A DNA stretch of 64,000 nt, from positions 4,340,001 to 4,404,000 of the forward strand of contig NC_048536.1 in NCBI RefSeq assembly GCF_902806685.2, in the 5' to 3' direction. Source of the DNA: Maniola hyperantus. Its lineage: Eukaryota > Arthropoda > Insecta > Lepidoptera > Nymphalidae. This document shows positions 11,917-24,700 of the stretch, one piece after another. The notes beneath the pieces were generated by a model. That model was not told the origin of the DNA and made no database searches. It saw nothing but the letters and a program-made list of their open reading frames with translations. The first letter of the stretch is position 1; the number at the start of each line of letters is the position of its first letter. A program made the translations under genes and the position numbers.

Positions 11917-13313
11917 GTGAGTACTTCACCGAGTCCACTTACGATACGTCAACAGGCCGTCCAATCACCACTTACGGTAGCTCAAATATCCATTAAATAA
12001 AACAATCCGAGTGGCCGTCGACGGGCTTGTCGTCGCTCTGTGTTTACATTACCATTACGGGTGACGATCGATTGTCAGCCACTTGACGTGTCGCTCGAGT
12101 CTAAAATTAATTATGCGTCAAACGGCTCAACCCATTGCACAACGACTGCGCAACAGGCGCCCATTCGTTGCGCTCGCGCATCTCCCTCCCACTGCACACC
12201 CACATTTGCATACCCACTGTATTCACCTTCCTAAAATTCATCAAAAAGGGAAGTCAGCCGTTTCGAGCCACCCGAACAAATCATTAACAGAGTCGCTTAA
12301 TTCCTGTCACGACAGACGCACTGGGTGTCCACCTGATGAATATTCACAACATTCCATCGATTGCTTAACACATATTTAAACACTAGTCTGTAAAACGCGC
12401 TCTCCATCTACATGAGAATAAAAAATCTTTCGACCATTTTCTACGAAGCGCGTGCACTTGTAGGTTAGGAAAATATTTACTGTCTCCATCCTCGCGTCAT
12501 TTATCTACCTTCTTAGAATGATGAATGTATCTGGAGCATGATTTATGATGGGTCCACGCGCGGTGACGACCGGCCCACCTCCTCACGATTTGTAACAATT
12601 TGCTCGATCGTAAGATGCGATCGATGAAGTGCGCTTGGAACATCATCGATCACCTGCATCGGCGCTTATCGAAGGAATTTAAAGATATTTGGACATCATT
12701 ATAGACCTCCTCACACGATTGAATAAATTAAGATCTCGAACGTTTTTTTGTGGCCCGGTTATTAATCAAATTGTGTTGTCCACAGCACGTGCAAACGGAG
12801 ATGCGCCAGGAGTGCAAGTGTCACGGTATGTCTGGGTCTTGTACGGTGAAGACGTGCTGGATGAGGTTGCCGACTTTTCGGTCTGTAGGCGATGCCTTAA
12901 AAGACGGATTCGACGGAGCGTCGCGGGTCATGATGCCCAATACGGAGCTGGAAGCACCGGCTCAGCGGAACGATGCCGCCCCGCACAGAGTCCCGCGACG
13001 AGACCGATACAGATTTCAGCTCCGGCCGCACAATCCTGACCACAAAACACCCGGGATCAAGGACCTAGTATACTTGGAATCATCGCCTGGTTTCTGCGAA
13101 AAGAACCCGCGGCTGGGCATCCCCGGTACGCACGGGCGTGCCTGCAACGATACGAGCATCGGTGTCGACGGCTGCGACCTCATGTGCTGCGGCCGCGGGT
13201 ACCGCACCGAGACCATGTTCGTCGTGGAGCGATGCAACTGCACGTTCCACTGGTGCTGCGAAGTTAAATGCAAACTGTGTCGCACGGAAAAAGTAGTTCA
13301 CACGTGTTTATAG
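11618..13313 (+). CDS. wg: wingless (Wnt1), last two coding exons of a partial gene
   Basis: Encodes the C-terminal 274 whole codons of the Wnt1 ligand, a secreted, lipidated, cysteine-rich morphogen that binds Frizzled and Arrow/LRP6 receptors and sets segment and wing pattern in insects. Exons are 11618-11916 and 12786-13313, joined over an 869-bp intron with GT-AG ends and matching phase 0. Diagnostic Wnt1 features are CRETAFIYAITSAGVTHAV at the start, WGGCSDNIGFGFKFSREF, NNEAGRT/HVQTEMRQECKC and the end CKLCRTEKVVHTCL. The serine in CHGMSGSC (codon 12831-12833) is the Porcupine palmitoylation site. Relative to Drosophila Wg the variable insert before the C-terminal domain is short, as I expect in Lepidoptera. 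The N-terminal half, including the signal peptide, is outside the window. Confidence 0.97.
12786..13313 (+). CDS. wg: wg terminal coding exon
   Basis: The acceptor is GTCCACAG at 12785. It has 175 codons plus TAG. It begins HVQTEMRQECKCHGMSGSC with the palmitoylated serine, holds the Frizzled-contacting C-terminal cysteine-rich lobe (CCGRGYRTE, CNCTFHWCCEVKC) and stops at 13313. This exon includes the region widely used as the wingless phylogenetic marker in Lepidoptera. Confidence 0.96.
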   Translation, partial: HVQTEMRQECKCHGMSGSCTVKTCWMRLPTFRSVGDALKDGFDGASRVMMPNTELEAPAQRNDAAPHRVPRRDRYRFQLRPHNPDHKTPGIKDLVYLESSPGFCEKNPRLGIPGTHGRACNDTSIGVDGCDLMCCGRGYRTETMFVVERCNCTFHWCCEVKCKLCRTEKVVHTCL

Positions 13314-15960
13314 ACGAGCGGTACTTAATGACGTACGTTTGTACGCATCGAGAGAAACTAAGTGTTGGACTTGTGACTCGGACTCGACAGTGAACCTGTT
13401 TAAAAGTATTCGAAGACAGATAAGACGCCGTGTATATATAATATAATCACTTTACTTTCCTCCGTTTAGGAGTCTTTGAATTCGGAATTCACTTTGACTT
13501 ATGTAAATAGCCTGTACCGCTGTTTATTTCACGTTAACGCTTATAATCCGTGAAATTAAAACAGGCGGTGCTAGTTCGTTTAATTTATTTGATTGTTAAG
13601 TGCGAACTTGTGATCTAGTGAAGTTTATTTTTTTGTGGACGCTGCCGTGGGGATACTAATGAGACCAGTTTTAGGACTACTTATTCCTATCAACTTGTAA
13701 ACCCGCCTTCGCTATCGAAATTGGACTTATTGGTTTCCTTACGCGGTCTGGTGTATGAATTATTTAAGATAACGCGCTTAATAATGTGCCTATTCACCCG
13801 AGCGACACTACCTTAGACTACTTTAAATGGTATTGTCTAATATCATTACAAAGTTCAAATTTTTATCATATCTTAATGCCGCCGTAAGTTTTGTACGAAT
13901 ATTTATTCCAGTTTTACGTACTTTCTATTTTATAGACGTCCGCTTTGGGTGTACTGGTCGTATTAACTGTTGAGACTCGAGAGCGAAATTATCTTGTAAT
14001 TATAATTTTATATTAATTATTTTAGCGGTCATTGGAATATGTGGCTTAACGCATTAACATAGAGTGCCCTCTTGGGTGTTCGCTAATAAAGGTTGCATTC
14101 GTCTCTTATCATTGAATAAGTAGCGCCATCGTAAAAGTGTCCCACATTATGAGATAAAGGCTCTCGAGAATTTTAATTAAATATTAAACGAATTAAATAA
14201 TCAGTATTATACGTATAATATGGTATGCGTGCTGCGTCCGATATTCGAGATAAAGTTGCACGTAAGCCCGATTGACACTTGTTATACATTTTAAACACTC
14301 GCCTGTGCTTTTAAATTGTCCATTATTTATTAAAGCATGTACTTAATTTTTTTTGCCTTTATATATTTTTTAATTAGTAAGGAGATAACGCAAACTGTTG
14401 ATTTGGGTTATATTGTATTTATTTTCATGTTATATGAACACAGCAAATAATGGTTTCGGTACAAATCTCTTATTCAAAAATAAATGACTGTTTAAAACTG
14501 GTATTAGAGTTGGTTATAAACTTATTTAATATACAACAAAGTCGACAAACATGTATATTTTGTATTAGACCGATGATTGTTCGACAGTTTGCATTATAAG
14601 ATGAGAAGCTTTATTAATCTTAATTATTTGTATCAACGTGGATGATATCATTGTGATATAAATATAGTTTAGACAATATTAATAGAATAAGTTCTCCACT
14701 GAGCTTCATTATGTAATATATTAGAAGTTGAGAGTTGATTAGCGCTATCATTGTGTTTTGAATGTATTTATTAAATTCTATTTTGCTTTAAATTATGTTG
14801 TATTAAAGATAAATGAAAATATGTTAGTTTTAGTCAACTGATATACGAGTATAGCACTCCCTAATTAATTATATTTTTACAACTTTCCTACTACTCGATC
14901 CTGATGTTATATCGTCAAATATCTAATATGCTATGTAGTGTAGGTATATGTCTGAGCTACTAGTAGGTATGTATATTCTAAATTTTTATTACTAAAAACA
15001 TATCAAAATTTGACAGCCACATATTATGTTATAAATTAATAAATCGACTTCATTGTAACATTACATACACATTAATTTGCAACATTTTTATAATATATTT
15101 TTGAATTTTATCGCTTATGTTTTATATTTAATCTTAGGTATTTGACGATATTTTTACACCATACTGACTGAAGCTTTAGACTAAACTTAGCCAAGAGTAA
15201 ACTTACGAATTATTTGACTAAATATAAACTTGTTGATTGATCAGATAACACAAAAATAACGTAATTTCAGGTAGGTAGGTAGGTAATACCTATACCCTAA
15301 TACTTTTACGAATACGCTTTCTTGGTTGAACTTTAATCTCAAGATTCAGTGACTATGATATATTATTATGTAAGTATCTATAATTATGATATTAGTGATG
15401 CACCCCTTTAGTACCTGTTGGTACTTTATTTTATTTTGTAAATATCGAACAGCTTACTGCTAGTAAGTTAATGAATTCAATTATTACGTTATCGCATTTA
15501 AAAGACTGAAGTTTTTTTATTTCATAGTTGTATCATGAAGCCATTTTTTTAAATTTTAGCGTTTAAATGAATGTGATAAAAATCGATTTTAACATATTTT
15601 ATCTGTCGAGTATTCGAATCTGTATCGGATCTTTTATCGATGACAGTTGTCTGATTTGGAGATACCCTTGCCACAAAAGATTGCCAGTGTAAAAAATGCA
15701 TGTACATATTTTTTATGAATATAAGTTATTTATGTGGATGTACCATTTTTATTGTTAATATTAGATAAACAATTACAATTGAAATCAGCTGAACGTGTCT
15801 GAATCTCAAATACTATTATTGTATAGTGAATTTACATATATTAAAATTATATTTCGTCCAGTGACTGTTTAGGGTTGGCGCATTATTGTAACAATATTGG
15901 TTGTAAATTAGTATCTATTTATGATTAAATATTGATTAGATGTTACCAAAAAATACAAAA
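13314..15960 (+). other. wg 3' UTR and downstream flank
   Basis: 2.6 kb of AT-rich DNA after the wg stop, free of recognisable transposons. Candidate AATAAA polyadenylation signals include those near 14086 and 14479, so the UTR may be long. The lack of repeats fits transcribed or constrained DNA. The true cleavage site cannot be decided from sequence. Confidence 0.5.
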
Positions 15961-15964
15961 TTAA

Positions 15965-16153
15965 TCAAACTTTAAGATTTTTATTACAAAACCATTTTAA
16001 AACGTTGAATAATATTATAGTTTGTACAAAATCATTGATGACCTCGGTCATAAACACAAAGGGTTCGAGTTCTACCTTATCTGCAATTTTCAGCGAATTT
16101 TCAGACAAGTCTTTGAGCCTGTGTAACTTTGAAACTCCATCTTTTACGGAAAT
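15965..16153 (-). CDS. Possible orphan terminal exon (unknown protein)
   Basis: On the minus strand, GTGGTTTGTCAG provides an acceptor at 16154. It is followed by 62 in-frame codons and a TGA ending at 15965. The peptide starts ISVKDGVSKLHRLKDLSEN and is amphipathic and protein-like, richer in Lys, Glu and Leu than the AT-rich surroundings would give by chance. I recognise no family. No upstream partner exon was found on the minus strand and no clear polyadenylation signal follows. It could be a last exon converging on wg, a decayed retrocopy, or a chance frame. Confidence 0.3.
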   Translation of the reverse strand: MSVKDGVSKLHRLKDLSENSLKIADKVELEPFVFMTEVINDFVQTIILFNVLKWFCNKNLKV

Positions 16154-16404
16154 CTGACAAACCACATTACACAGATATTAATTTTAGAACTATAACTTTT
16201 TAATAATTTCATTGAGTTCATTTGGTTAGTATTATAATAGAAATCAAACTCCATTTAAATGGAGAGCGCTATGAAATGCACTAGAGCAGATACATTTCCA
16301 CCATAGATTCATCGTAATAGGTAGTTAAATTAAATAATCATATTTCTGGTTTCCACTGCAGCCGAGCTGGAGGAAATGTTTGATTTCGACCAATCAGATT
16401 ATTG

Positions 16405-16750
16405 AGAAACTAGCTTATGCTCGCGACTTCGTCCGCGTGGACTACACAAATTTCGAACCCCTATTTCACCTTCAACTCTTTGATTTTCCGGGATTAAATG
16501 TATGTGTATGTGTGGGTACATCCAATATAATATTAATTAGGATTAGGATGAATGTGCAAGTGGGTATATCTATCTGTCTGCTAGCCCATGGCCCATCAGT
16601 TTAACTGATTCTGACGAAATTTGCTACAGGGATAGCTTGCATCCCGGGGATGAACATAGGTATAGGTTGTTTTACCGGTAAATCGAAGATTTCCCACGGG
16701 TTTTTTACAAAACCTAATTTCACGTGGACAAAGTCGCGTGCATCATCTAC
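16405..16750 (-). repeat. Composite Helitron-like repeat (family A end plus family B-like body)
   Basis: It opens with CTAGCTTATGCTCGCGACTTC, the complement of a family A end. It then changes into a sequence resembling family B (ATCCCGGGGATG, TCCCACGGG) and closes with ACAAAGTCGCGTGCATCATCTA. It reads as two overlapping decayed insertions. Confidence 0.55.
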
Positions 16751-16939
16751 GATTTTTCATCTTAAAATCCAAAAGAAATTGTGAGGGTTAACACTAACTA
16801 ATAATTATTATGAACTTTGCATAATCATTTCCGGACGCATATATATCGACTACCTACCAAAATTCTTTTCAAAAAAGGTTTCATTAAACATACCTACTTA
16901 AAATATAACGTACAAGGGAAATTAAAAACTGCCGTAGTT

Positions 16940-17133
16940 ATACTAGACGATGCCCGCGCCTTCGTCTGCATTTTTGATTTTTCTGTAATAAAAAGTCCTT
17001 CCTCGAGATGCAAGCCATCTCTGTCCTAAATTTCATCAAAATCGGTTGAACGGATGGGTCGTGAAAGGGTAGCAGACAGGCATACAGATAGACAGACAGC
17101 ACACTTTCAGATTTATAATATTAGTATGGATAT
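16940..17133 (+). repeat. Helitron-like short repeat, family B
   Basis: It has the common body CATCAAAATCGGTTGAACGG, a (GACA)n stretch near 17085-17099 and ends TTTATAATATTAGTATGGAT. The same unit occurs near 29697, 30000, 36815, 40385, 46376, 57487 and 60840. The hairpin-forming CGCGGACGAAGTCGCGGGC segment of fuller copies links it structurally to family A. Confidence 0.65.
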
Positions 17134-17389
17134 GGATTATATTATTATAGTGAATAAAATAAGTACCTACCTAGTTAGATACCTCCTATGGGTAGGTACC
17201 TGTATAATACTGCAGTACTGGTGCAATATGAATCCTAAAAATACGCTTTTTTGGGTAATTCAGATCAGACGCAGTAAGGGTTACCAAATGGAAAAATAGA
17301 AAACCAGAACAGATTAGTGCTACATGGCAAAAAAGGAGAATCTCAGAAAAAATAAGGAGGACGTACATTTAAGTAATTTTATTTGTTTT

Positions 17390-18550
17390 ACCTATTTGTC
17401 AAAACAACCTATTCCAAATTACATATCGTTATTTTTTAAGATAGCGATAAACATCTTTACAACCGTGTCTAGCGAGGTGTTTATTGTTAGATCAAAGATC
17501 TAAATTCAAGTGGTGACGCGTGACAATTAAAAAAGGAGAAAATTCGGTAGATGAGGAAGGACGGAAGGAGGATTTGTTCTCCATTTGTATGCCATATGGC
17601 AGCCCTAAGCGCAGTGATTATGACATCTGAAATCTGAATTTAATATTAGATCAATCCGTATTTACCGAATCAATTCCTTATTTGCTCCATCCAAATTGGA
17701 TAAGACTAGTACGCAAGCACCCTAACAGTGACTGTATTTATTCTGGTTGCCATTAAAAGCAAGATAACAAATCAAATGAATATTGGCAATGGGTACAACG
17801 GAGAGAATGTTTAATAACAACCATCGACGTCCATGTCGATATACGATGATGTTTCCATTTTGAAATTTATGCGCGCGCGTTTCAGAACTCCATGTGAACT
17901 GTCATAATTCCGCCATTTTGTTTTATTGCGAACGCAACCGTACCGTAGCGTGCTTTTGATCGCGCAATTTTCTGAAACGGCTTTATTTTCTAACAAAGAC
18001 TATAAAGATTCTACGAAGTTAGATTCTATTGTGTAAGTTTTAAGGTTCATTTTTGTACGTTGTGTGACTTCGAAAGTGAAAAGTCGTTCAGTGTTGGTGG
18101 TCGCGGTTGCCCAGGGCATGTTCCCACGAGTATCTCGCGCAGGGGAAAATTTATGTTTATGAACGAAGAAATCTGTCATAAGAGATACGAATGGCGTGGC
18201 TGAATCTGAAATAGCGTAAATAATTTTTCACTCAAAAGGATTTCGCCTTATAGAGTTTTTAATCTTCCCATGTGTTTGTAATAAAGCACTTGTAATATTC
18301 ACGTATTTTACATATTATCATCATCATCAACAACCCAGGCTGAGCGACGTCCTTATCTACCACCGCAATCTAATAAACAAAAACAATAAAATGAACTACT
18401 TATTTTTTACAGAATAGGTTTTTTTACATGCGAGACTAATCCTGAAAACTTCGTTTGATAAGTATCCCTATCTTTTGGCCAAATATTAGCAACTTACCTA
18501 CCCATAGGAAAAAAAGAGTACCATAATCTTAAAGAAAACCAATTTATTGT
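17390..18550. other. Unique intergenic DNA upstream of the astacin-like gene
   Basis: No confident gene. A GC-richer patch at 17860-18130 has several CG dinucleotides and could be a distal promoter or regulatory element of the gene starting at 18661. Open frames on either strand are short and look random. Confidence 0.3.
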
Positions 18551-18572
18551 AGTTCGTTTATTGAATAAAAAC

Positions 18573-18605
18573 TATAAAAGAAAACACAATGCGCTGTATT
18601 CAATT
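18573..18605 (+). promoter_or_regulatory. Candidate core promoter: TATA box and initiator
   Basis: TATAAAAG at 18573-18580 is followed about 27 bases later by ATTCAATT, close to the arthropod initiator TCAGTT. The predicted start is therefore about 60 bp before the ATG at 18661. The spacing is right for a TATA-driven promoter and supports the first exon of the astacin-like gene. Confidence 0.5.
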
Positions 18606-18660
18606 TGTGATATCGATTTTATGAAGCGAAATAAATTTTATTTTTTTCTACTTTAATGCA

Positions 18661-18730
18661 ATGTTAACGTGCGTTAGGGAAACGTGGACTAAAGTTGCAG
18701 TTTCTTGTGTTTTTATGTTAACTGTTAACG
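18661..18730 (+). CDS. Astacin-like gene exon 1 (signal peptide)
   Basis: ATG at 18661, then 22 codons and one base before the donor GTAATT at 18731. The peptide MLTCVRETWTKVAVSCVFML has a basic start and a hydrophobic core that continues into exon 2. This start is favoured by the TATA box about 88 bp upstream and by the phase-1 end, which fits the next acceptor. Confidence 0.65.
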
Positions 18731-21700
18731 GTAATTAATTAATCTGGTCTTATTCGACAACTAGTCAAATCAGTAAGTTTTTATCAAACGTCAAAAGGCG
18801 CGCTTAGTATGCGAGCTTCTATGAAATATTGGCATGTGACGTCACAACCATTTGACGTGCTTTTTTTAGTTTAATCGATAATTTAAAATGGTTATCACAC
18901 ATAAAACTAACAAACGTAACAAATTTTACGTATTTTGAAAGACCCTCTAATTAATAATGCCGTGTTAAAAATTATTATTGGGGACAATACACAGAGAAAC
19001 TAACGCTTTAGCTTTTATAAAATACCGAAGGTCTGGCATGCGCTGGCTATTATAGTCAGTCCATTACATTTGAACCAATGTTTAATGTCGTCAAATTATT
19101 TTATCTAAGTGTTTTACAGCTGCTATAATATTTGCTGGAACTTTACGAAGAAAATATGAACCAGAACTATTGTTAAAATATTATAACACAAGATCAGAAG
19201 CAGGCTTCGATCTTAAGCAGGAGGATATAAGAAAGTTCCATATCTGGCCGACAGGGATCATACCGTACTACATCGATGATTTCTCTTTTGGTAACTATTT
19301 GACGTCATAAGATCATCATCATCATCATCATCAATCTAATGCGGGCCCTCTACTGAGAACGAGTTTCTTCTGAGAATGAGAAGATTTTAAGCCATAATGC
19401 ACCGCGCTGCACCAAGTGCGGGTTGGCAGAATTCCCACACGAATTGAGAACATTATAGAAAACTCGCAGAAGATTCCCTAACGATGTTTTCCTTCGCCAT
19501 TAAAGCAAATGTTATTTAATAATTATGTTGCACAAAGCTGCAGGGAAGCTATATTATAGTCAGACAATTTTATAATTGTTTTTTTTAACATCTAGCTAGC
19601 AATTGAGCAGGTGAATTCCCTGATATTAATTATCGCCGCCTATGAATATTTCCTGCGCCAAAGGAACCGCCAATACGCTACCCACTTTTCAGGAATTTAT
19701 TGATCACATCTTGAATAACCATAGGTTAATTAATGTCTAGTTGGAAAATCCGAAAGGAGGCACCAGGCACGCAGGTGATAAGGGTGAAATTGCTTTTGGT
19801 GGTAGAAAAGGTCAGATGGAATAATGTCAAACAACTCCTCAGAACATTCCCCAGTATAAAGACGGTAGGTAGATTAGAACACGGAAAAAAAATTACGTAC
19901 GTCTCTGCCGTGCTCGAGGCTTTCCAATGAGCTGATTAGTTTGGTATTGTCCACAAGTTGGACTGCCCGCTTTTGAATCCGATCAAATGGATGTATTGAA
20001 ACATATCTGATTAGTCTAATTAGGTCTGTACGTGTACTACAACGTTAATTTTAGTAAGTATACGCAAAACCTGAAAGTACGAAAGAAGAGGAAATAAGAT
20101 TCGGAAATTTGTTCAGAATCAGTAAAAGAATCGATTGCAATCATTTTTACGTGTAATATTTTGCCCAAAAAATACTTTAAAATCTTGCAAGTTTAGACAC
20201 CTAGTTGAATGACCGTATGCACCAGCTGATTAAATTATCGACGCCTGCCGTCTCGTTCGCTCATAGCCGCTCGCTTAGGGTGACCATGCTTTTGCGATGA
20301 TAACGACTCAACACAAGAAGCTTATAACTTCGTAAATTTTCATTAAAAACTAGCTGCCCTGGCGAACTTCGTTCCGCCTATTAGTCGACTCAAATTGTTA
20401 AAATTTTTCTCTCCGTAAGAACCATCCTCGTACTTCAAGAAATATTATAAAAAAAGAATTAGCGAAATCGGTTCAGCTGTTCTCGAGATTTGCGCTGAGC
20501 AACACATTTAGTGATTCATTTTTATATTATAGATTATTGAAATTTTGTATACATATTTTTTGTGTAAAAATATTGGATACGTGTTGCAGTTTTTGCGTTA
20601 CTAAAACTAAAAGTAACGTTGTATATTGATGATACAGTGAGTTAAACACAACCTCAAAGATGCCCATTATAATAGGAGATTTCCACGTTCAATTTTAATT
20701 CCAGATAAAGTTTTACGTGACAGAATACGTATGTTTCTCGATGGAGTCAACAGGTTAACCGTTTTGCGTTTCGCGGAAATTCCGAAACCACCCGAAGAGG
20801 ATGAGACCAGATGGGTCCTTTTCCTTAACAGAAAAGGCTTGCTTGGTTGTGCTGATCATCCATTCAAGTATTTTACTAACGAAGGAGTTCAGGTAAAAAA
20901 TTTGGACTGTCATCAGCAGCGTTTGGCGCACCGTAAAGTATTATTTTTGTACCTCGAAAGGAAAAAATAAAAACCGGCCAAGTGCGAGTCAGGCTCGCGC
21001 AATGGGGTTCCACACTACAGTCGTATTTTTTCGACATTTTGCACGATAATTCAAAAACTATGATGCATAAAAATAAATAAAACTCTTTTTTAGAATGTAC
21101 AGGTGAAGACCTTTCATAATATGATACCCCACTTGATATAGTCACTCAATTCGAAAGTTGAAAATACTAATTATTAGTTCATGACCACAATTTAATTTTT
21201 TTGTGTGATCTAACCCTAAATTCACGGTTTTGAGATTTTCCCCAAATTTCAGCTATAATATCTACCTAGCCTACCTGCCAAATTTCATGATTCTAGGTCA
21301 ACGGGAAGTACCCTGTAGGTTTCATGACAGACAAACAGACAACAAAGTGATCCTATAAGGGTTCCCTTTTTCCTTTTGAGGTACGGAACCCTAAAAAGGA
21401 ACCCTTATTGAATCATTTTGTTGTCTGTCTGGCTGGCAAGAAACCTATGGAGTACCTATTTCCCGTTGACCTAGAATCATGAAATTTGGCAGGTAGGTAG
21501 GTCTTATAGCAGAAATTAAGAGAAAAATCTAAGAACCGTGAATTTGTGGTTACATCACACAAAAAAAATATTAAAATGTGTCCATGAACAAACAATTAGT
21601 ATTTTCAACTTTTAAAGTAAGATTACTATACCAAATGGGGAATCACATGAATCACTTTATTTGTACATTCTAAAACAGATTTTAATTTATTTTGATGCAC

Positions 21701-24700
21701 AATATGCAATTTGCATACGACTGTATACGGAACCCTCGGTGGCGGAACTCGCACTTGGCCGGTTTATTTTTAAATGTAGGAACAAGTTAGTGCTATCTCA
21801 CCTACTGGTACCTGTGACGATGAGTCTAAGATGGAAAGGGGCTAACCTTTTTGAGGTTTGGCAGTTTACCTACTACTATTCTGTTCATTACTGTAAAAAT
21901 TTTTTAATAAGTAGAAAGAATATTAGCCATGTTAAATGACTAATATTCCCCTTTCCTCTCCAACTAAGCGGCACTTTTCAGTATAAGCCGTCAGCAGAAA
22001 GCTCCAGCCGCATCAGGCACATTAAAGAAATGCTGATGACGTCTTCAGGCGTTGAAGCTGACTTGACTTCTTGATGACCACCCTGAGTGTTGTAGTGTTA
22101 TAAGTAAGATGACCCCGGATTCGATTCTCGGCAAGCCAAATTTGGAAAATCAATTCGAAATTGGTTTTCATTATGTTTTCTATCGCCTAGTTACCACACT
22201 ACCAGGAAAGAGGAAAGTAGAAATCGATTTAGAATAGATATGGTCCATCATGGGACCAGCCGGCAGCCGGCCCCCCGATTGTGTAAGAAAAACGTATTCA
22301 TCGTTATCTAAATCGTCAAAAATTCTGCTCTTTGATTGGGTTGATTCACTGTTTACATATTTTCACAGCCAATCAAAGGGCAGAATTTGTTTCTTACACA
22401 ATTGGGGGGGCAGGTCAGATTTCAGAAAAGGACTAACGACGACTACGTCGTTTAAAATAATATTTAAAAAAAAATTTGAGATAGTGAGCAAACGAGCAGG
22501 CGGGTCACCTGATGTTAAGTGATCACCGCCGTCCATGAACATTTGCAGCACCAGAGGAACCGCCGATGCGTTGCCGGCCTTTTAAGAATTTGTTGGTTCG
22601 CCCCTTGAATAACCCCATGTTGTAATCTAGTGGGAACACCGCCGATGGGAGTTGGTTCCACAGTTTGATTGCATACTTCCCAATACTTACCAATACCCAC
22701 TACCATACCATACCTACCAATTTCCACTTATAACTTTATTAGTCTACTCATTACTAAGTAGATACCCACCCACTCCAAGTAAGTAAGTAGATTTCCTGTC
22801 CACTTTTACTCTCTTTTTCTCTTTATTGTAAATGTACACATTAAATTAAATTAGATACAGTATAATTTTACTTTTCCTTATAGAAGGTTGTGTTGGGCTA
22901 CGATTGTATGAATTCAGATGAAAACCTAGCTGATGTTGTGCTGTCTCTCGTCGGTGTACCTCCGCAACATAACGCTCCTGATAGAGATAAATATGTAGAT
23001 ATAATGAAAGAAAGCATAATACCAGGTAAAAACATATATAAGTACCTAAAGTATTACTAAAATGAAGCTCGCGATTTCATCCGCGTCTTTTAAAAATCCC
23101 TAGTAAACTCTTCGAATTTCTGAGATAAAAAGTAGCCTATATCCGTATGCGGGATGCAATAAATAATAAGTATATATGTACTAAGCTAGGTATCTCTGTA
23201 CTGAATAAATGATAATGCACGCGACTTCTTCCACATGGAATTAGGTTTTTGAAAATTATTTGTGAACTCTTTAATTTTCCGGGACAAACAGTAGCCTATG
23301 TGCATCCCTAGAGATTTTATATCTACGACCACCACAGAAAGGCTTTTCAGAAATGTACCCGAGCTATGGCGGTTCAGTTAGTTCTCTTATCACTACCCAC
23401 GGTTTGTTGGTTTATTGGTTTGTCTTTCAATCACGTCGCAACGGAGCAATGGGACGACGTGATTTTTGCCATGGGTAGGTATAGGTAAAGACCTGGAGAG
23501 TGACAAAGACTACTTTTTATCTCGGAAAATCAAAAAGTTTGCACAGGATTTGTAAGAACCTAAATCCACGCGAACGAAGTCGCGGGCTTCAGCTAGTAAA
23601 ATGATAATAAAATGATAATAATCGGCTTAATATTCTGCTCAGACTTCTAGTAGATACTTACATAGATGTATTATAAGATTATCATTTAGCTGCTCGATTG
23701 CGGGAAAACTGCATCAATCATTATTAAAATCGCAGTCGTTGCGATTGGCAGAATTTATGGTATTCTTGTTGCAACAATACGTTGTAGCCAATAGTGATCT
23801 AGCATCAACCAATCACAGGTGATTGCGATCGTGACATTGTAGCTGTCATTCTACCGCAATTGAGCAGCAGCTCGCTTATACTTAGGACCGGAAGTTAGGT
23901 AGCGATTACATCAGATGATATAATCATTGCTTTAGAAAGAGATTAGTGCCACAATGGTACTGATTCTGAGCACAACCAAATTTAAGAGTATTCGCATCCT
24001 CTTCTTACTAATGTAATATGAAAAGACGCAGGACAGACGCAGTTTGACAGTTTTAGATTTAATTTTTAGATGGTAAAACCCGTGATTAGAAGTTTGAATC
24101 CTTATCTCTTTCTCTTGAGGGAAGTTTATTGTGATAAGGATTTTCTTAGGATGATAATGCAATGGGCTCCCAGGTCCACGACGAATCCTCCATACGACTC
24201 GACGGAGTACGATTTCGACTCTCAGGTTTTCACAATTAGTTAGTTAGTATTGGTAGATTTTAATTCTTTAACGGCGAAGGAATACATCGTGAGGAATCCT
24301 GCATACCTAAGAGTTTTCCATAATGTTCTCAAGTGTGTGAAGCAGTTCAATCCACGTCTTGTTCGGTGTGGTAAACTAGAGCTTAAACTCATTCTCATAC
24401 TTATGAGAGCCGTCCTCAGTAGTGGGCTGGTGATGGGTTGTAATGATGATGATGATTATTAGATGTCAGTCATAATAACTATGACCAACGGCTTAAAGCG
24501 CACTCCAAGGAACCTACCAAAGTTGATCACCCATCAGGTTGCTGACTTGTGTTGACGTTACTGATGAATACGTCACTCTTCTGCTTTATAATTTACATTT
24601 TAGATTATACATTTTAGATATAATATTTTATGTGCCTGTTGCAGATAAACTACATTTATTTAATAAATTAAAGGACTGTGAATGGTTGTTTCACAACCTG

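Noticed and set aside
12040..12379. Open frames within the last wg intron
   Set aside because: They lie between two wg exons with exact splice ends and carry no recognisable motif.
13016..13301. Minus-strand frames over the wg last exon
   Set aside because: Shadow frames of the GC-rich wg coding strand.
17811..17996. Minus-strand 61-codon frame
   Set aside because: No homology, no partner exon; more likely part of the upstream region of the astacin-like gene.
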